This document shows positions 9,788 to 19,250 of a stretch of 64,000 nucleotides of DNA, one piece after another. Numbering within the stretch: position 1 is the first letter of the stretch; each line of letters starts with the position of its first letter. The DNA lies in contig NZ_JWIC01000005.1 in assembly GCF_000814765.1 (NCBI RefSeq), positions 496,001 through 560,000 of the forward strand, given 5' to 3'. This DNA comes from Pseudoalteromonas luteoviolacea. GTDB lineage: Bacteria > Pseudomonadota > Gammaproteobacteria > Enterobacterales > Alteromonadaceae. The notes beneath the pieces are model-generated. The model ran no database searches. It saw only the letters and a list, made by a program, of their open reading frames with translations, and had not been told where the DNA came from. Position numbers and translations under genes: made by a program.

Positions 9788-10390
9788 ATGGACCTGCACA
9801 AACAAAAGCAGCGACCTAAATTACCTGCACAGTGGAGCACCAGTTATATTTCTTACTGGCAACCTATGCAGCCAGACGACCACATCACATCGGGTTACTG
9901 CTGGTTTGATTATACGCGCAATGTGTGCAGAATCGACGGCCTTTTCAACCCATGGTCTGAAGAAAAAACAGGTCACCGGTTATGGATGTCTGAAATCATG
10001 TACCCTGCAACCAATGAGTCTTTCAAATCGAAAGTTGCATACAGTCGTGAACATATGGACAAGCAGAGCACGTTTACAGAGCAAGTATTAAACGACGAAG
10101 TTGACCCATGCCACGAGTTAATTCTAATGCAAGATGTGCTCGAATTGTGTGATGCTCAGTTCCAAGGAACGTGCGAGGTACTGGGGTTTGAAGCTGATAT
10201 TTGGCACTTTCAACGCCCCAATGGCAAAGGTCCCGCCACATATTATTTCAAAGCAGATACTAATCAGCTTTTGAGAATGGTCACAGGAGACCCGCAAAAA
10301 ATGGCTTCAGTTCGAGATTTCCCTAATTTCAACACCCGTGAAATTGATCCGGATATCTTCCAACATGTGCCATTAAAACAACCTGAGTAA
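9788..10390 (+). CDS. vioE: Violacein biosynthesis enzyme VioE
   Basis: 200-aa protein starting MDLHKQKQRPKLPAQWSTSY. The ATG is one base after the vioD stop, with GTGGAGA upstream inside vioD, so the longer in-frame extension back to 9614 is a read through vioD and not used. VioE has a LolA-like fold and rearranges the unstable VioB product by a 1,2-indole shift to protodeoxyviolaceinate. The family hallmark block GYCWFDYTRNVCRIDGLFNPW (split here near residues 36-56) is present. The slightly longer length than the Chromobacterium protein (about 191 aa) reflects the termini. It is the last gene of the operon and ends before a strong hairpin. Confidence 0.94.
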   Translation: MDLHKQKQRPKLPAQWSTSYISYWQPMQPDDHITSGYCWFDYTRNVCRIDGLFNPWSEEKTGHRLWMSEIMYPATNESFKSKVAYSREHMDKQSTFTEQVLNDEVDPCHELILMQDVLELCDAQFQGTCEVLGFEADIWHFQRPNGKGPATYYFKADTNQLLRMVTGDPQKMASVRDFPNFNTREIDPDIFQHVPLKQPE

Positions 10391-10419
10391 TGGCCCAAGC
10401 GTATTGGGAATGAGGCGTG

Positions 10420-10444
10420 CCGGCCACATTTAACATGTGGCCGG
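10420..10444. terminator. Strong hairpin between convergent vioE and trpS
   Basis: Perfect ten-base-pair stem CCGGCCACAT / ATGTGGCCGG with a five-base loop, 30 bases after vioE and 16 bases after the end of the convergent trpS. No T-run follows on either strand, so it may act as a transcription pause or RNA-stability hairpin serving both genes. Confidence 0.55.
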
Positions 10445-10459
10445 TCACATAATGACCTT

Positions 10460-11458
10460 TCAAAGAATATTTAGTCCAAACGCCTGCTTCACTCTTCCTA
10501 ATACTTGCTGTGATTTTTGATTTGCCTGCTCTGTACCTGCCAATAAAACCGCTCTCAGCTGACCAGGATCTGCAATGTACTGTGCTCGTCTAGCCCTAAT
10601 AGGGGTAATTAAATTCACTAAGCAATCTGCAAGTATGCCTTTGAGTTTACTGTCTCCCAAGCCGCCTCGACGATAATGCTCTTTGAGTGATGCAACATAG
10701 CTTTTATCGTCATGAAAAGCGTCCAAGTAAGTAAATACAACATTCCCTTCAACCTGACCTGGGTCATCAACACGAATATGATTTGGATCGGTGTACATCG
10801 CTCGGACGGCTTTGACAATTTCATCATCTGTACTGCCAAAAGTAATCACATTGCCAAGTGATTTAGACATTTTAGATTTGCCATCAACACCCGGTAATCG
10901 GGATACCTCACTCAATAACGGCTTGGCTTCAATTAAAACTTGTTTACCGGCAACATGGTTAAGTTTACGAACAATTTCGTTGGTTAATTCAATCATTGGG
11001 AGTTGATCTTCCCCCACAGGCACTAATGTTGCATCAAAAGCAGTGATATCAGCCGCTTGGCTTATCGGGTAACTTAAAAAACCAGCAGGAATAGAAGCAC
11101 CAAAGTCTTTGCTGGCAATTTCCGCTTTCACTGTTGGGTTACGCTCCAATCGGGCAACACTCACAAGGTTTGCATAATACATTGCAAGCTCGGCTAATGC
11201 AGGAAGCGCCGATTGCAAACAAATCGTCGTTTTAGTTGGACAAATGCCGACAGCCAAATAATCAGCCATCACATTAAAGATGTTGTCTGCAACTTTTTTG
11301 GGGTTATGGCCATTATCAGTCAACCCCTGCATATCCGCGATCAAAATTGTTTGATTGTACTCTTCTTGCAAAGATACACGGTGCTGCAAAGAGCCCACAA
11401 AATGGCCTAAATGTAATGGTCCGGTCGGTCTGTCACCGGTAAGAATGGTATGTGTCAT
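10460..11458 (-). CDS. trpS: Tryptophanyl-tRNA synthetase
   Basis: 332-aa class Ic aminoacyl-tRNA synthetase that charges tRNA-Trp. The HIGH motif appears as HLGH in GDRPTGPLHLGHFVGSL at residues 8-24 and KMSKS is near residue 198 (GKSKMSKSLGN). The GDRPTG opening is the form common in Firmicutes-type enzymes rather than the GAQPSG form of E. coli TrpRS, so an additional or acquired copy is plausible. It is convergent with the Trp-consuming violacein operon. The position suggests that it protects charging when VioA drains tryptophan, or resists an indole inhibitor such as indolmycin; neither is demonstrated here. Whether another trpS exists elsewhere cannot be seen. Confidence 0.92.
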   Translation of the reverse strand: MTHTILTGDRPTGPLHLGHFVGSLQHRVSLQEEYNQTILIADMQGLTDNGHNPKKVADNIFNVMADYLAVGICPTKTTICLQSALPALAELAMYYANLVSVARLERNPTVKAEIASKDFGASIPAGFLSYPISQAADITAFDATLVPVGEDQLPMIELTNEIVRKLNHVAGKQVLIEAKPLLSEVSRLPGVDGKSKMSKSLGNVITFGSTDDEIVKAVRAMYTDPNHIRVDDPGQVEGNVVFTYLDAFHDDKSYVASLKEHYRRGGLGDSKLKGILADCLVNLITPIRARRAQYIADPGQLRAVLLAGTEQANQKSQQVLGRVKQAFGLNIL

Positions 11459-12007
11459 CGCTGTCTCCTTGTTTATTTACTACCGAAAGAGACAGTGTTT
11501 GTGAATCAACTCTCACCTCTCGGCAGCAGTTGAACACACGTATTCAAGCGCCGCTCAATTAAGAGCGCCACCAAGAAAAATTGATAAGTAATTCAGAAAT
11601 ATAAGTATTCATAACTTGTTTAAGCTAACACAGGAAAAGCCATTCAGCAAGGCTATTTTTCAGACCCCCCCCCTTACTCAATATCCCTAGGGTTATTCAA
11701 AAAACCTCAAGTGAACAAAGCCGTTTACACAATAAACATTCACACGCGTGAAAAATATTCAATTACATTTAAAAACACCCAGAAAACAACACAAACCCAT
11801 TCAAAAACAGAACCTTAACAAGAATCTATTTTTTACAAAAGCAACAAAACCCACTTAAACAGCCACAAACAAGAGAATACAAATATTTATCATTTGCATA
11901 TAAATTCACAAAGAAGTAGCTTGGAAAGCCTGCTTAAAAAATGTGTAGCTCGTTTTCAATGCCAATAACCAAGATGAGCACACCCGTTTTACTGAATTGG
12001 GTACACT
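11459..12007. promoter_or_regulatory. Divergent trpS/gltB control region
   Basis: 549 bases without a credible gene. On the trpS side there is a GCGCTC/GAGCG hairpin near 11550. A run of nine C residues lies at 11665-11673. The 120 bases at 11761-11880 on the plus strand hold about 30 C and only seven G, the composition expected of a Rho-loading (rut) leader ahead of gltB. No T-box, Trp-rich leader peptide or sigma-54 promoter was found. The start of gltB has no clear Shine-Dalgarno. Confidence 0.4.
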
Positions 12008-15000
12008 ATGAAACGATATTTATTTGATAAAGACCTCGATAAGTCTAGTTGTGGTGTCGGCTTTATTACTCACAAGCAGAGCTTAAAAACACATCAACTT
12101 ATCCAACACGCACATCAGGCACTATGTATGATCCCACACAGAGGTGGTATGAATGCCGAAGGAATTGGCGATGGCGCTGGTGTAAATATTGATTTATCTC
12201 TCACATTTTTTAGAAAAGTGACTCAACAATCAAACCTAGAATTAGGTGAGTTTGGTGTCGCTAACTTTTTCTTACCCAACGACAGTGCCAATCGTGAAGA
12301 TGCACTGTCATTGATAAACCGAGTTCTAGCTACACACAAGTTAGAAGTCCTCATGACACGAGATGTCGCAACTAATAGGTCTGTACTAAACCCTGCTAGT
12401 CGACAGGCACAGCTGAATATTAAGCAATTTATTTTTGCTAAACCCGTTCATATCAGCAGCCAATCCGTCTTTGAGTCTTTAATACATCAAGCACTTGAAG
12501 ACATTGAACTGCATGCGTTTACCACCGAGCAACTTCGCGGATTGTATCCACTGTCAATGAGCTCGCAAACACAAGTTTTAAAGGGTCGATTAAATAGCTG
12601 GGAAGTGATCCCCTATTTTGCAGACCTCAGCGATCCTGATCAGCAGATCCACACTTTATTCTTTCATACTCGGTTTTCGACCAATACTGCGCCAAATCCT
12701 ATGTTCGCGCAGCCATTTAGAAGAATGGCACACAATGGCGAGTTAAATACTGATAGAAAAAACAGACTCAGTGAGAATGCCATTGCAAAATATAAAAACA
12801 AGCGCTTAATATTTCCTGCTGGCCAATCAGACTCGGCTCGGCTTGATCAAACCCTTGCAAGACGCGTTATCGAAGACGATATGCCGATTGATGTGGCTGC
12901 GCTGGCTATGATGCCTCCAGCTTGGGAAAACGATGAAAGCTTGTCTAAGCCCGTGCGCGCGATGCTTGAGTACTTTTCACTATATGAAGAGAAAAACGAC
13001 GGCCCCGCGGCCTTTATTTTTGGCGACGGCGTAAAGGTTGGCGCACGATTAGATAGATTGGGATTAAGACCACTTCGCAGCGTTGAAACCCATGACTATC
13101 TCGCGGTAATGAGCGAAGCTGGACAAATCGATTTTGCCGAAGAGGAGATTATTCGCAGAGGCCGTATTGAAGCGGGCGGTATGATTGTCTTCGACCATCA
13201 AAACAAAGAGATAAAGCTCACCGCACAAATCATGGAAGAGCTTGCAGCTGAGCACGATTACGCGGCGATGTTAAACAAAGCAAGGCTCACACTGGCAGAG
13301 CTCCCCACTGTGAATCAAAGCGATGTCACTCACAATACTCAGCTCAATATTGCAGCACAACATGTTGCGTATAGCATGAACCAGGAAAGCTTTAAGTTTA
13401 TGCTTGACCCCATGTTGCAAGATGGCTCTGAAAAAATATCAGCAATGGGTTATGGCCTCGCGCCTAACGTACTTACTCGTGAAGAAGGGGGAGTATCACG
13501 CTACTTCAGTCAGCGTTTTGCACAAGTGACAAACCCACCACTAGACAGCATTCGCGAAGTCGATGGTATGACTTTACGTGTTGCTTTGGGAGCAAAACCC
13601 AATATTAGCCCCACAAGTCACCGCCAAATTGTGCTCAACTCTCCGCTTTTAAAACCTCAAGATTTGGCCAAGATCAGTACCCAAACCGCACTCAAGGTGA
13701 GCACTTTGCCTATGCTGTTTAATATTGATCCAGAGCATACAGACCATCAGCAGCAATTACTTGATGCACTCAAGACCCTAGCTTGTCGCGCCGAGCAACT
13801 AGCTCAGGACGGCTGCGATATTATCATCTTAAGTGACCAAGCGGTTACCCATCAGCAGGCAGCCATTCCAGCACTGCTCGCCGTTGCAACCATTAACCAA
13901 AAATTAATCGCTGAGGGGCTGCGATTTAATACCAGTCTAGTATGTCACACAGGTCAAGCTGCCAGCACCCATGATCTTGCTTGCTTACTTGGATTTGGTG
14001 CATCCGCGGTGTGCCCTATCACGGTCTACAATCGCGCTGTTGAATTATTCGCAAATGAACAAGCGGTACTCGATGCACTGGCTCGATATCAAAAAGCCGC
14101 TGAAAAAGCCTTGATGAAAACCATGGGTAAATTCGGATTGTGCACAGTCGAGAGCTACATTGGCGGTGAGTTTTTTGAAGCCAACTTCATAGATACTCAC
14201 GACCCATTACTCAAAGCCATTTTCCCGAATATTCACTCACCGGTTGGCGGTGCACGCTTTAAAGACCTCGTAGAAAGCGCCGTTAGTTGGCATAAAAAAG
14301 TTTTTGAAGTGCAAGCTGAAGACCAAATCCCCGTGCTCGGCTTATTCAAAGAGCGTGCGCAAGGAGCAGGCCACAGCTTTGGCACAACCGCCGTACGTGA
14401 ATACATCAATATGACAGAAGAGAAAATTCAATATATTGATGAATCACAATTAGAGTCCACGGACACAGGTGTGATCCTGCCAGAGGACGATGGTTACAAA
14501 GACTTAGGCTTCGAAGCAAGAACACCTGAGCAAATCGCTCAATTTAAGATAACGCAAGCTTACAGAGAGTTTAGTCAGAATTTACTGGTTGAACGTCATC
14601 ACCGACCAGCGGCACTGCGAGACGTACTCGCCCTGCCCTTAGACTTTACTCAACTCAACAGCACGCAAGCCTTCGTTAATGCGCTCAAATTAATTGAAAT
14701 TTCAGGCTCTTTTAAAGTGCATGTGAGGGGCCTAAATGTTGAACCTATCGCACAGCACAAATGGTTATTGAGCCACAGCGCCAATAATGCAGATATCAAT
14801 CATTCTCTGGCTGAAGCGCTCAATCAGCTATTCAAAACAGAAGTGTATGAAGTTTTACCAGCCAATGACAAAATACTCATTGAAACGCGGACTAACTCAA
14901 CACTTGATAAGTTATGCAGCAAACTAGTAAGTGGCGCAGATCAGGTTTCTATCATTGATGTGCAACCCGCTCATGAGATCACAGCAACATTCGCCTCGGG

Positions 15001-17437
15001 CGCAATGAGCCATGGCGCCTTAGTTGAAAAGGCCCACGAGGCTGTTGCGCAAGGCACCAATATCGCAGGTGCAATGAGTAACTCAGGTGAAGGCGGTGAA
15101 AACTCACGCCGATACAATACAGTTAAAGCCAGTAAAATTAAGCAGTTTGCCTCAGGACGCTTCGGTGTGTGGACTGGCTACTTGGCCGATCCTGCACTAC
15201 AGGAAATCGAAATCAAAATTGGCCAAGGTGCAAAACCAGGCGAAGGCGGGCAATTACCCGCACCAAAAGTAAACGTGGTGATCGCAGCAGCAAGAGGGGG
15301 GACGCCAGGGGTCGAACTCGTTTCTCCTCCACCGCATCATGATACCTATTCAATCGAAGACTTAGGCCAGTTAATTCATGATGCAAAAGCGGCGCGCGTG
15401 CGTGTTATTGTCAAGCTCGTGTCTTCTGAAGGCATTGGTACTATTGCTGTGGGTGTCGCCAAGGCTGGCGCAGATGTTATCAATGTCGCAGGCAATACAG
15501 GCGGTACAGGCGCTGCGCAAGTAACCAGTTTAAAACACACAGGACGCGCTGCCGACATTGGCATTGCAGAAGTGCATCAAGCGCTGAGCGAGAATGGCCT
15601 GCGCGACAAAATAACGCTTCGCTGCTCAAATGCACACCAAACTGGTAGTGACGTCGTTAAATCAGCAATGCTCGGTGGGGATTCATTTGAGTTTGGTACC
15701 ACCGCTTTAATGATGCTCAAATGTGTGATGGCCAAAAATTGTAATCTAAAATGTCCTGCTGGATTAACCACCAACCCAGAGGTGTATCGAGGCGATCCAA
15801 GGGCGCTTGCACAGTATTTTATGAATGTGGCCCACGAAGTCCGTGAGATTTTAGCCAGTATTGGTTATCGTTCGCTTGCGGAAGTTAGAGGGCGCTCAGA
15901 TCTATTGCATTTAGTATCTCACCCTGCCATGGTCGGTAAGCTGGATATGACTGCAATGTTGAAGCCAGCCCAAGAAATAAACATAACCAAGCCCATTTAT
16001 TTAGAAGCCAATTTTGATATCGACAATGCTTGGCTGCAGCAATTAGAAGAAAATTTTCTTACCACCAAGCTCACCCAGTTTGAAAGCGAACCTGTCAAGC
16101 TTAACAACTGTAACAAAACCGTGGGTGGTCAATTGGCCATCGACATTGAGCGTATTTTGAATTACCGCTTACCTGATACCGACATTGAAAACCACCCCGC
16201 CATAATGCGCCTTGAAAATGGTCGTAAAACGCTCAAACCCAATAGCATCAAACTGCATACCACGGGCTCCGCAGGCCAAAGTTATGGCGCTTTTAATAAC
16301 TCAGGTATGTTTCTGCAACATATAGGGACTTGCAATGATGGTGTCGGAAAAGGTGCAAGTGGCGGACAAATCGTCGTTACCAATGGTAATAACTCTATAG
16401 AAGAAAATGTCCTCATTGGAAACTTTGCCTTGTTTGGTGCGACGGGCGGACAGCTTTACGTTAACGGACAAGCGGGTGATCGATTTGGCGTTAGGAACTC
16501 AGGCGCTGTTGCTGTGATTGAAGGCGTTGGCGATTTTTGCTGCGAGTATATGACCAATGGTGCAATTGTGAATATTGGCACATATGGCAAAGGCTTTGGT
16601 AACGGCATGAGCGGTGGCACCGCTTATCAATACGATCCATCAGGACGAATAAGTGAACTCTGCTCCCAAGATTCAGTCACCGCTTTGAACCTAGGGGAAG
16701 ACGATGCGATTTGCAAAGGGCAAGAACAAGCACTATTGCAACACCTGACTGATCACGTCACAGCAACACGCTCCTTAAAAGTTCAAGCGCTTCTAGATGA
16801 CTGGCAAACTACCAAACAGCACTTTTATGTGCTTATCCCGAATGCGTTATTCCAGTATCACTGTGCGGATCGCATTGTGCAAACGCTCAATAGACGCACC
16901 ATGTTGGAAGAGCTATCACAAGGCTGGGCTGAAAAGTCGGTTAAAACGATAAAGCATGCATATCAGGACTATCACAACTCCAATATCAGCTTATTTGATG
17001 GTGAACTCCCCGACTATGGGGACTGTGATACAGCCCTTGTCTATCGATATATCAGCAGCGCGGGGATTTTGCATAGAGCAGATCAGCTAGTACAAAAGCA
17101 ACATGCACAAGGCTATACAGAGGTAAACGCACATTATTTGTTTGATACGTTAGATCACAAGCTTATCGATGCGTTAGCTAAAGACGCCAAAGAAGCCCTA
17201 GCCAGTTATGATGACCAAGCACTTAGTTGCTTACTGGCGCAAAAGCGTGTGCAAGATTATAAAGATGCTCTCTCTCTTAGAGAGGTATGTGACTCACCAG
17301 CGATTGGAACCAGTGTGTGGATCATTCATAGAGACAAAGCAGTGCAACAAGCCTTACTTGAATATCGCAGTTTAAATGAATTACTCGCCACACATTATTG
17401 CCATGTACTTTCAGAAGCCGTCAGGCACGCTGCGTAA
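12008..17437 (+). CDS. gltB: Enlarged glutamate synthase (GOGAT) large subunit
   Basis: 1809-aa GltB-like protein that transfers glutamine amide N to 2-oxoglutarate. Order: class II glutaminase with nucleophile Cys15 (CGVGF) after a short propeptide, and the HTRFSTNT and AHNGELNT motifs; central domain; FMN barrel with TGAMSHG-like SGAMSHG and GQGAKPGEGGQLP; iron-sulfur cysteines 1239, 1245 and 1249; then the glycine-rich C-terminal helix domain. Three features are odd. A roughly 105-aa insertion precedes the FMN barrel (about 876-980). There is an extra C-terminal domain of about 190 aa after residue 1615. The cysteine spacing is C-x5-C-x3-C rather than the usual C-x5-C-x4-C. No gltD follows; a diflavin reductase starts 13 bases after the stop. 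Confidence 0.88.
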   Translation: MKRYLFDKDLDKSSCGVGFITHKQSLKTHQLIQHAHQALCMIPHRGGMNAEGIGDGAGVNIDLSLTFFRKVTQQSNLELGEFGVANFFLPNDSANREDALSLINRVLATHKLEVLMTRDVATNRSVLNPASRQAQLNIKQFIFAKPVHISSQSVFESLIHQALEDIELHAFTTEQLRGLYPLSMSSQTQVLKGRLNSWEVIPYFADLSDPDQQIHTLFFHTRFSTNTAPNPMFAQPFRRMAHNGELNTDRKNRLSENAIAKYKNKRLIFPAGQSDSARLDQTLARRVIEDDMPIDVAALAMMPPAWENDESLSKPVRAMLEYFSLYEEKNDGPAAFIFGDGVKVGARLDRLGLRPLRSVETHDYLAVMSEAGQIDFAEEEIIRRGRIEAGGMIVFDHQNKEIKLTAQIMEELAAEHDYAAMLNKARLTLAELPTVNQSDVTHNTQLNIAAQHVAYSMNQESFKFMLDPMLQDGSEKISAMGYGLAPNVLTREEGGVSRYFSQRFAQVTNPPLDSIREVDGMTLRVALGAKPNISPTSHRQIVLNSPLLKPQDLAKISTQTALKVSTLPMLFNIDPEHTDHQQQLLDALKTLACRAEQLAQDGCDIIILSDQAVTHQQAAIPALLAVATINQKLIAEGLRFNTSLVCHTGQAASTHDLACLLGFGASAVCPITVYNRAVELFANEQAVLDALARYQKAAEKALMKTMGKFGLCTVESYIGGEFFEANFIDTHDPLLKAIFPNIHSPVGGARFKDLVESAVSWHKKVFEVQAEDQIPVLGLFKERAQGAGHSFGTTAVREYINMTEEKIQYIDESQLESTDTGVILPEDDGYKDLGFEARTPEQIAQFKITQAYREFSQNLLVERHHRPAALRDVLALPLDFTQLNSTQAFVNALKLIEISGSFKVHVRGLNVEPIAQHKWLLSHSANNADINHSLAEALNQLFKTEVYEVLPANDKILIETRTNSTLDKLCSKLVSGADQVSIIDVQPAHEITATFASGAMSHGALVEKAHEAVAQGTNIAGAMSNSGEGGENSRRYNTVKASKIKQFASGRFGVWTGYLADPALQEIEIKIGQGAKPGEGGQLPAPKVNVVIAAARGGTPGVELVSPPPHHDTYSIEDLGQLIHDAKAARVRVIVKLVSSEGIGTIAVGVAKAGADVINVAGNTGGTGAAQVTSLKHTGRAADIGIAEVHQALSENGLRDKITLRCSNAHQTGSDVVKSAMLGGDSFEFGTTALMMLKCVMAKNCNLKCPAGLTTNPEVYRGDPRALAQYFMNVAHEVREILASIGYRSLAEVRGRSDLLHLVSHPAMVGKLDMTAMLKPAQEINITKPIYLEANFDIDNAWLQQLEENFLTTKLTQFESEPVKLNNCNKTVGGQLAIDIERILNYRLPDTDIENHPAIMRLENGRKTLKPNSIKLHTTGSAGQSYGAFNNSGMFLQHIGTCNDGVGKGASGGQIVVTNGNNSIEENVLIGNFALFGATGGQLYVNGQAGDRFGVRNSGAVAVIEGVGDFCCEYMTNGAIVNIGTYGKGFGNGMSGGTAYQYDPSGRISELCSQDSVTALNLGEDDAICKGQEQALLQHLTDHVTATRSLKVQALLDDWQTTKQHFYVLIPNALFQYHCADRIVQTLNRRTMLEELSQGWAEKSVKTIKHAYQDYHNSNISLFDGELPDYGDCDTALVYRYISSAGILHRADQLVQKQHAQGYTEVNAHYLFDTLDHKLIDALAKDAKEALASYDDQALSCLLAQKRVQDYKDALSLREVCDSPAIGTSVWIIHRDKAVQQALLEYRSLNELLATHYCHVLSEAVRHAA

Positions 17438-17450
17438 GTAGGAGAAGATT

Positions 17451-19241
17451 ATGGAACACATTAAAAGCAACAAAAAAGTCCCGTTTTTACCACAGGATAT
17501 CCCATTTAACGACGATCAAAGACAATGGCTAGGCGGCTTTTTAGCAGGTCTGCATACACGCTTGCTGGTCAAAGAAGAGCATGTATCAACCACCAGCGCA
17601 CCGCAGCAACAGGTTAAACCCATTACCATCATTTATGGTTCTCAGACAGGGAATGCTGAGGGTGTTGCTGAGGAAGCCGCTGAAATTGCTAAAAACCACG
17701 GTCTTTCCCCTGTGGTGCTTGATATGGATGACGCTGAATTGACTCAGCTCAGCCAAGCTGAACGACTACTGGTGATCACCAGCACATATGGTGAAGGCGA
17801 GATGCCTGATAACGCACAAGCACTGTGGGATGATATCACGAGTGACACAGCGCCTCGCTTCGATAACACCTATTTTTCGGTGCTTGCTCTTGGTGACACC
17901 AATTACGATGATTTTTGTCTTGCTGGTATTCAATGGGATGAGCGCCTGGAAGCACTTGGCGCAACGCGCATTGCCGATAGGGTCGATTGTGATGTGGCCT
18001 TTGAGTCGCCCGCGCAAGAGTGGATTGCTGAAACCTTACCCACCATTGCACAAAAAGGCAGTAACGGGCAAAGTGAAGTCATCCCCACGGCAGCGCCTGT
18101 GGCCAGTAAAAAAGCCAAACCCAAATTCACCCGTGAAAACCCATTTGAAGCTGAACTGATCAACGCCTATACACTAAATAAACCAGGCTCAGGTAAAGAG
18201 ACATGCCACTACGAGTTTTCGTTACTTGATTCAAAGGAAGTGTATGACGCAGGGGATGCCATTAATTTGATCCCGGTTAATCGCGCAGATTTAGTTGAAG
18301 AAATAATCGCACTACTTGGGGCCCGCCCTGAGCAGCAAGAGCAATACGATGGCCATACGCTGGAACTGCAAACTATTTTTAGTGAACTCTTAGAAATCAG
18401 AATACCCAGTAAAGAGTTTGTCGCTGAAGTGGCTGCTCGAAGTGGTGATGCTCAATTTATTGCTAAATTAGAAGAAGACGCTCAAGCCTTAAATGATTTT
18501 ATTTGGGGTCTCGATTGTGTTGACCTATTGAGAAAATATGCACCTAATGCATTCACCGCAAGCGATTTTATCCGTTTATCTAAACCACTTGCGCCAAGAG
18601 CTTATTCAATCTCATCGAGTATTAAGAAACATAACAATCAAGTACATTTAACCATTGCCAGCGTCCGTTATGAGCAAGAAAACCGCGCCCACAATGGGGT
18701 CTGCTCCACCTTTTTGGCCGATGTCTGTAAACCCGGTGATAAAGTGAAATGCTACTTTGCACCAAACAAACACTTTTCGGTACCTGAAGACCACTCAGCA
18801 CCGATTATCATGGTCGGTCCAGGAACCGGTATTGCGCCATTTAGGGGCTTTTTAGAGGAACGCGCGGCCACTGAGGCCACTGGTGACAACTGGTTATTTT
18901 TTGGCGATAGACAAAAATCATGTGACTTTTTATATCAAGAAGAGCTTGAGCAAATGCAGCAAAGCGGCTTGCTTACCCGTTTAGATTTAGCATTCTCTCG
19001 TGACCAAGCGCAAAAAGTCTATGTACAAGACAAAATGCAAGAACAAGGTGCTGAGCTCTTTAGTTGGTTAGAACGCGGTGCCTATTTTTATGTGTGTGGT
19101 GATGCATTCAGAATGGCCAAAGATGTTGATAAAGCCTTGCATGATGTCATTGCCAAGCACGGCGGTTTTGATGAAGCAGAGGCTCAGGCCTATGTCGCAA
19201 GCCTTAAAAAACAAAAACGTTATGTGCGAGACGTCTATTAA
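17451..19241 (+). CDS. CysJ-like diflavin reductase (probable electron donor to the GOGAT subunit)
   Basis: 596-aa NADPH-dependent flavoprotein. A flavodoxin (FMN) domain occupies about residues 57-205 (IYGSQTGNAEGVAEE, TSTYGEGEMPDNA). The FAD domain follows (RAYSISSS near residue 385, NGVCSTFLAD). The NADPH domain has GPGTGIAPFRGFLEER near residue 460, and the protein ends RYVRDVY exactly like sulfite reductase alpha subunits. No cysI is present. The gene is 13 bases after the glutamate synthase gene with an AGGAGA Shine-Dalgarno, and a shared terminator follows. I infer that it delivers NADPH electrons to the GltB-like protein, replacing GltD. An orphan CysJ is the alternative. Confidence 0.82.
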   Translation: MEHIKSNKKVPFLPQDIPFNDDQRQWLGGFLAGLHTRLLVKEEHVSTTSAPQQQVKPITIIYGSQTGNAEGVAEEAAEIAKNHGLSPVVLDMDDAELTQLSQAERLLVITSTYGEGEMPDNAQALWDDITSDTAPRFDNTYFSVLALGDTNYDDFCLAGIQWDERLEALGATRIADRVDCDVAFESPAQEWIAETLPTIAQKGSNGQSEVIPTAAPVASKKAKPKFTRENPFEAELINAYTLNKPGSGKETCHYEFSLLDSKEVYDAGDAINLIPVNRADLVEEIIALLGARPEQQEQYDGHTLELQTIFSELLEIRIPSKEFVAEVAARSGDAQFIAKLEEDAQALNDFIWGLDCVDLLRKYAPNAFTASDFIRLSKPLAPRAYSISSSIKKHNNQVHLTIASVRYEQENRAHNGVCSTFLADVCKPGDKVKCYFAPNKHFSVPEDHSAPIIMVGPGTGIAPFRGFLEERAATEATGDNWLFFGDRQKSCDFLYQEELEQMQQSGLLTRLDLAFSRDQAQKVYVQDKMQEQGAELFSWLERGAYFYVCGDAFRMAKDVDKALHDVIAKHGGFDEAEAQAYVASLKKQKRYVRDVY

Positions 19242-19250
19242 AAGTGAAAA

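Noticed and set aside
11459..11720. T-box or Trp-rich leader peptide controlling trpS
   Set aside because: No T-box signature and no short ORF with tandem Trp codons on the minus strand.
17451..19241. Calling the diflavin protein sulfite reductase CysJ
   Set aside because: No cysI, cysH or other sulfur gene is adjacent, and it follows a glutamate synthase gene by 13 bases. Kept as CysJ-like with an inferred GOGAT role.
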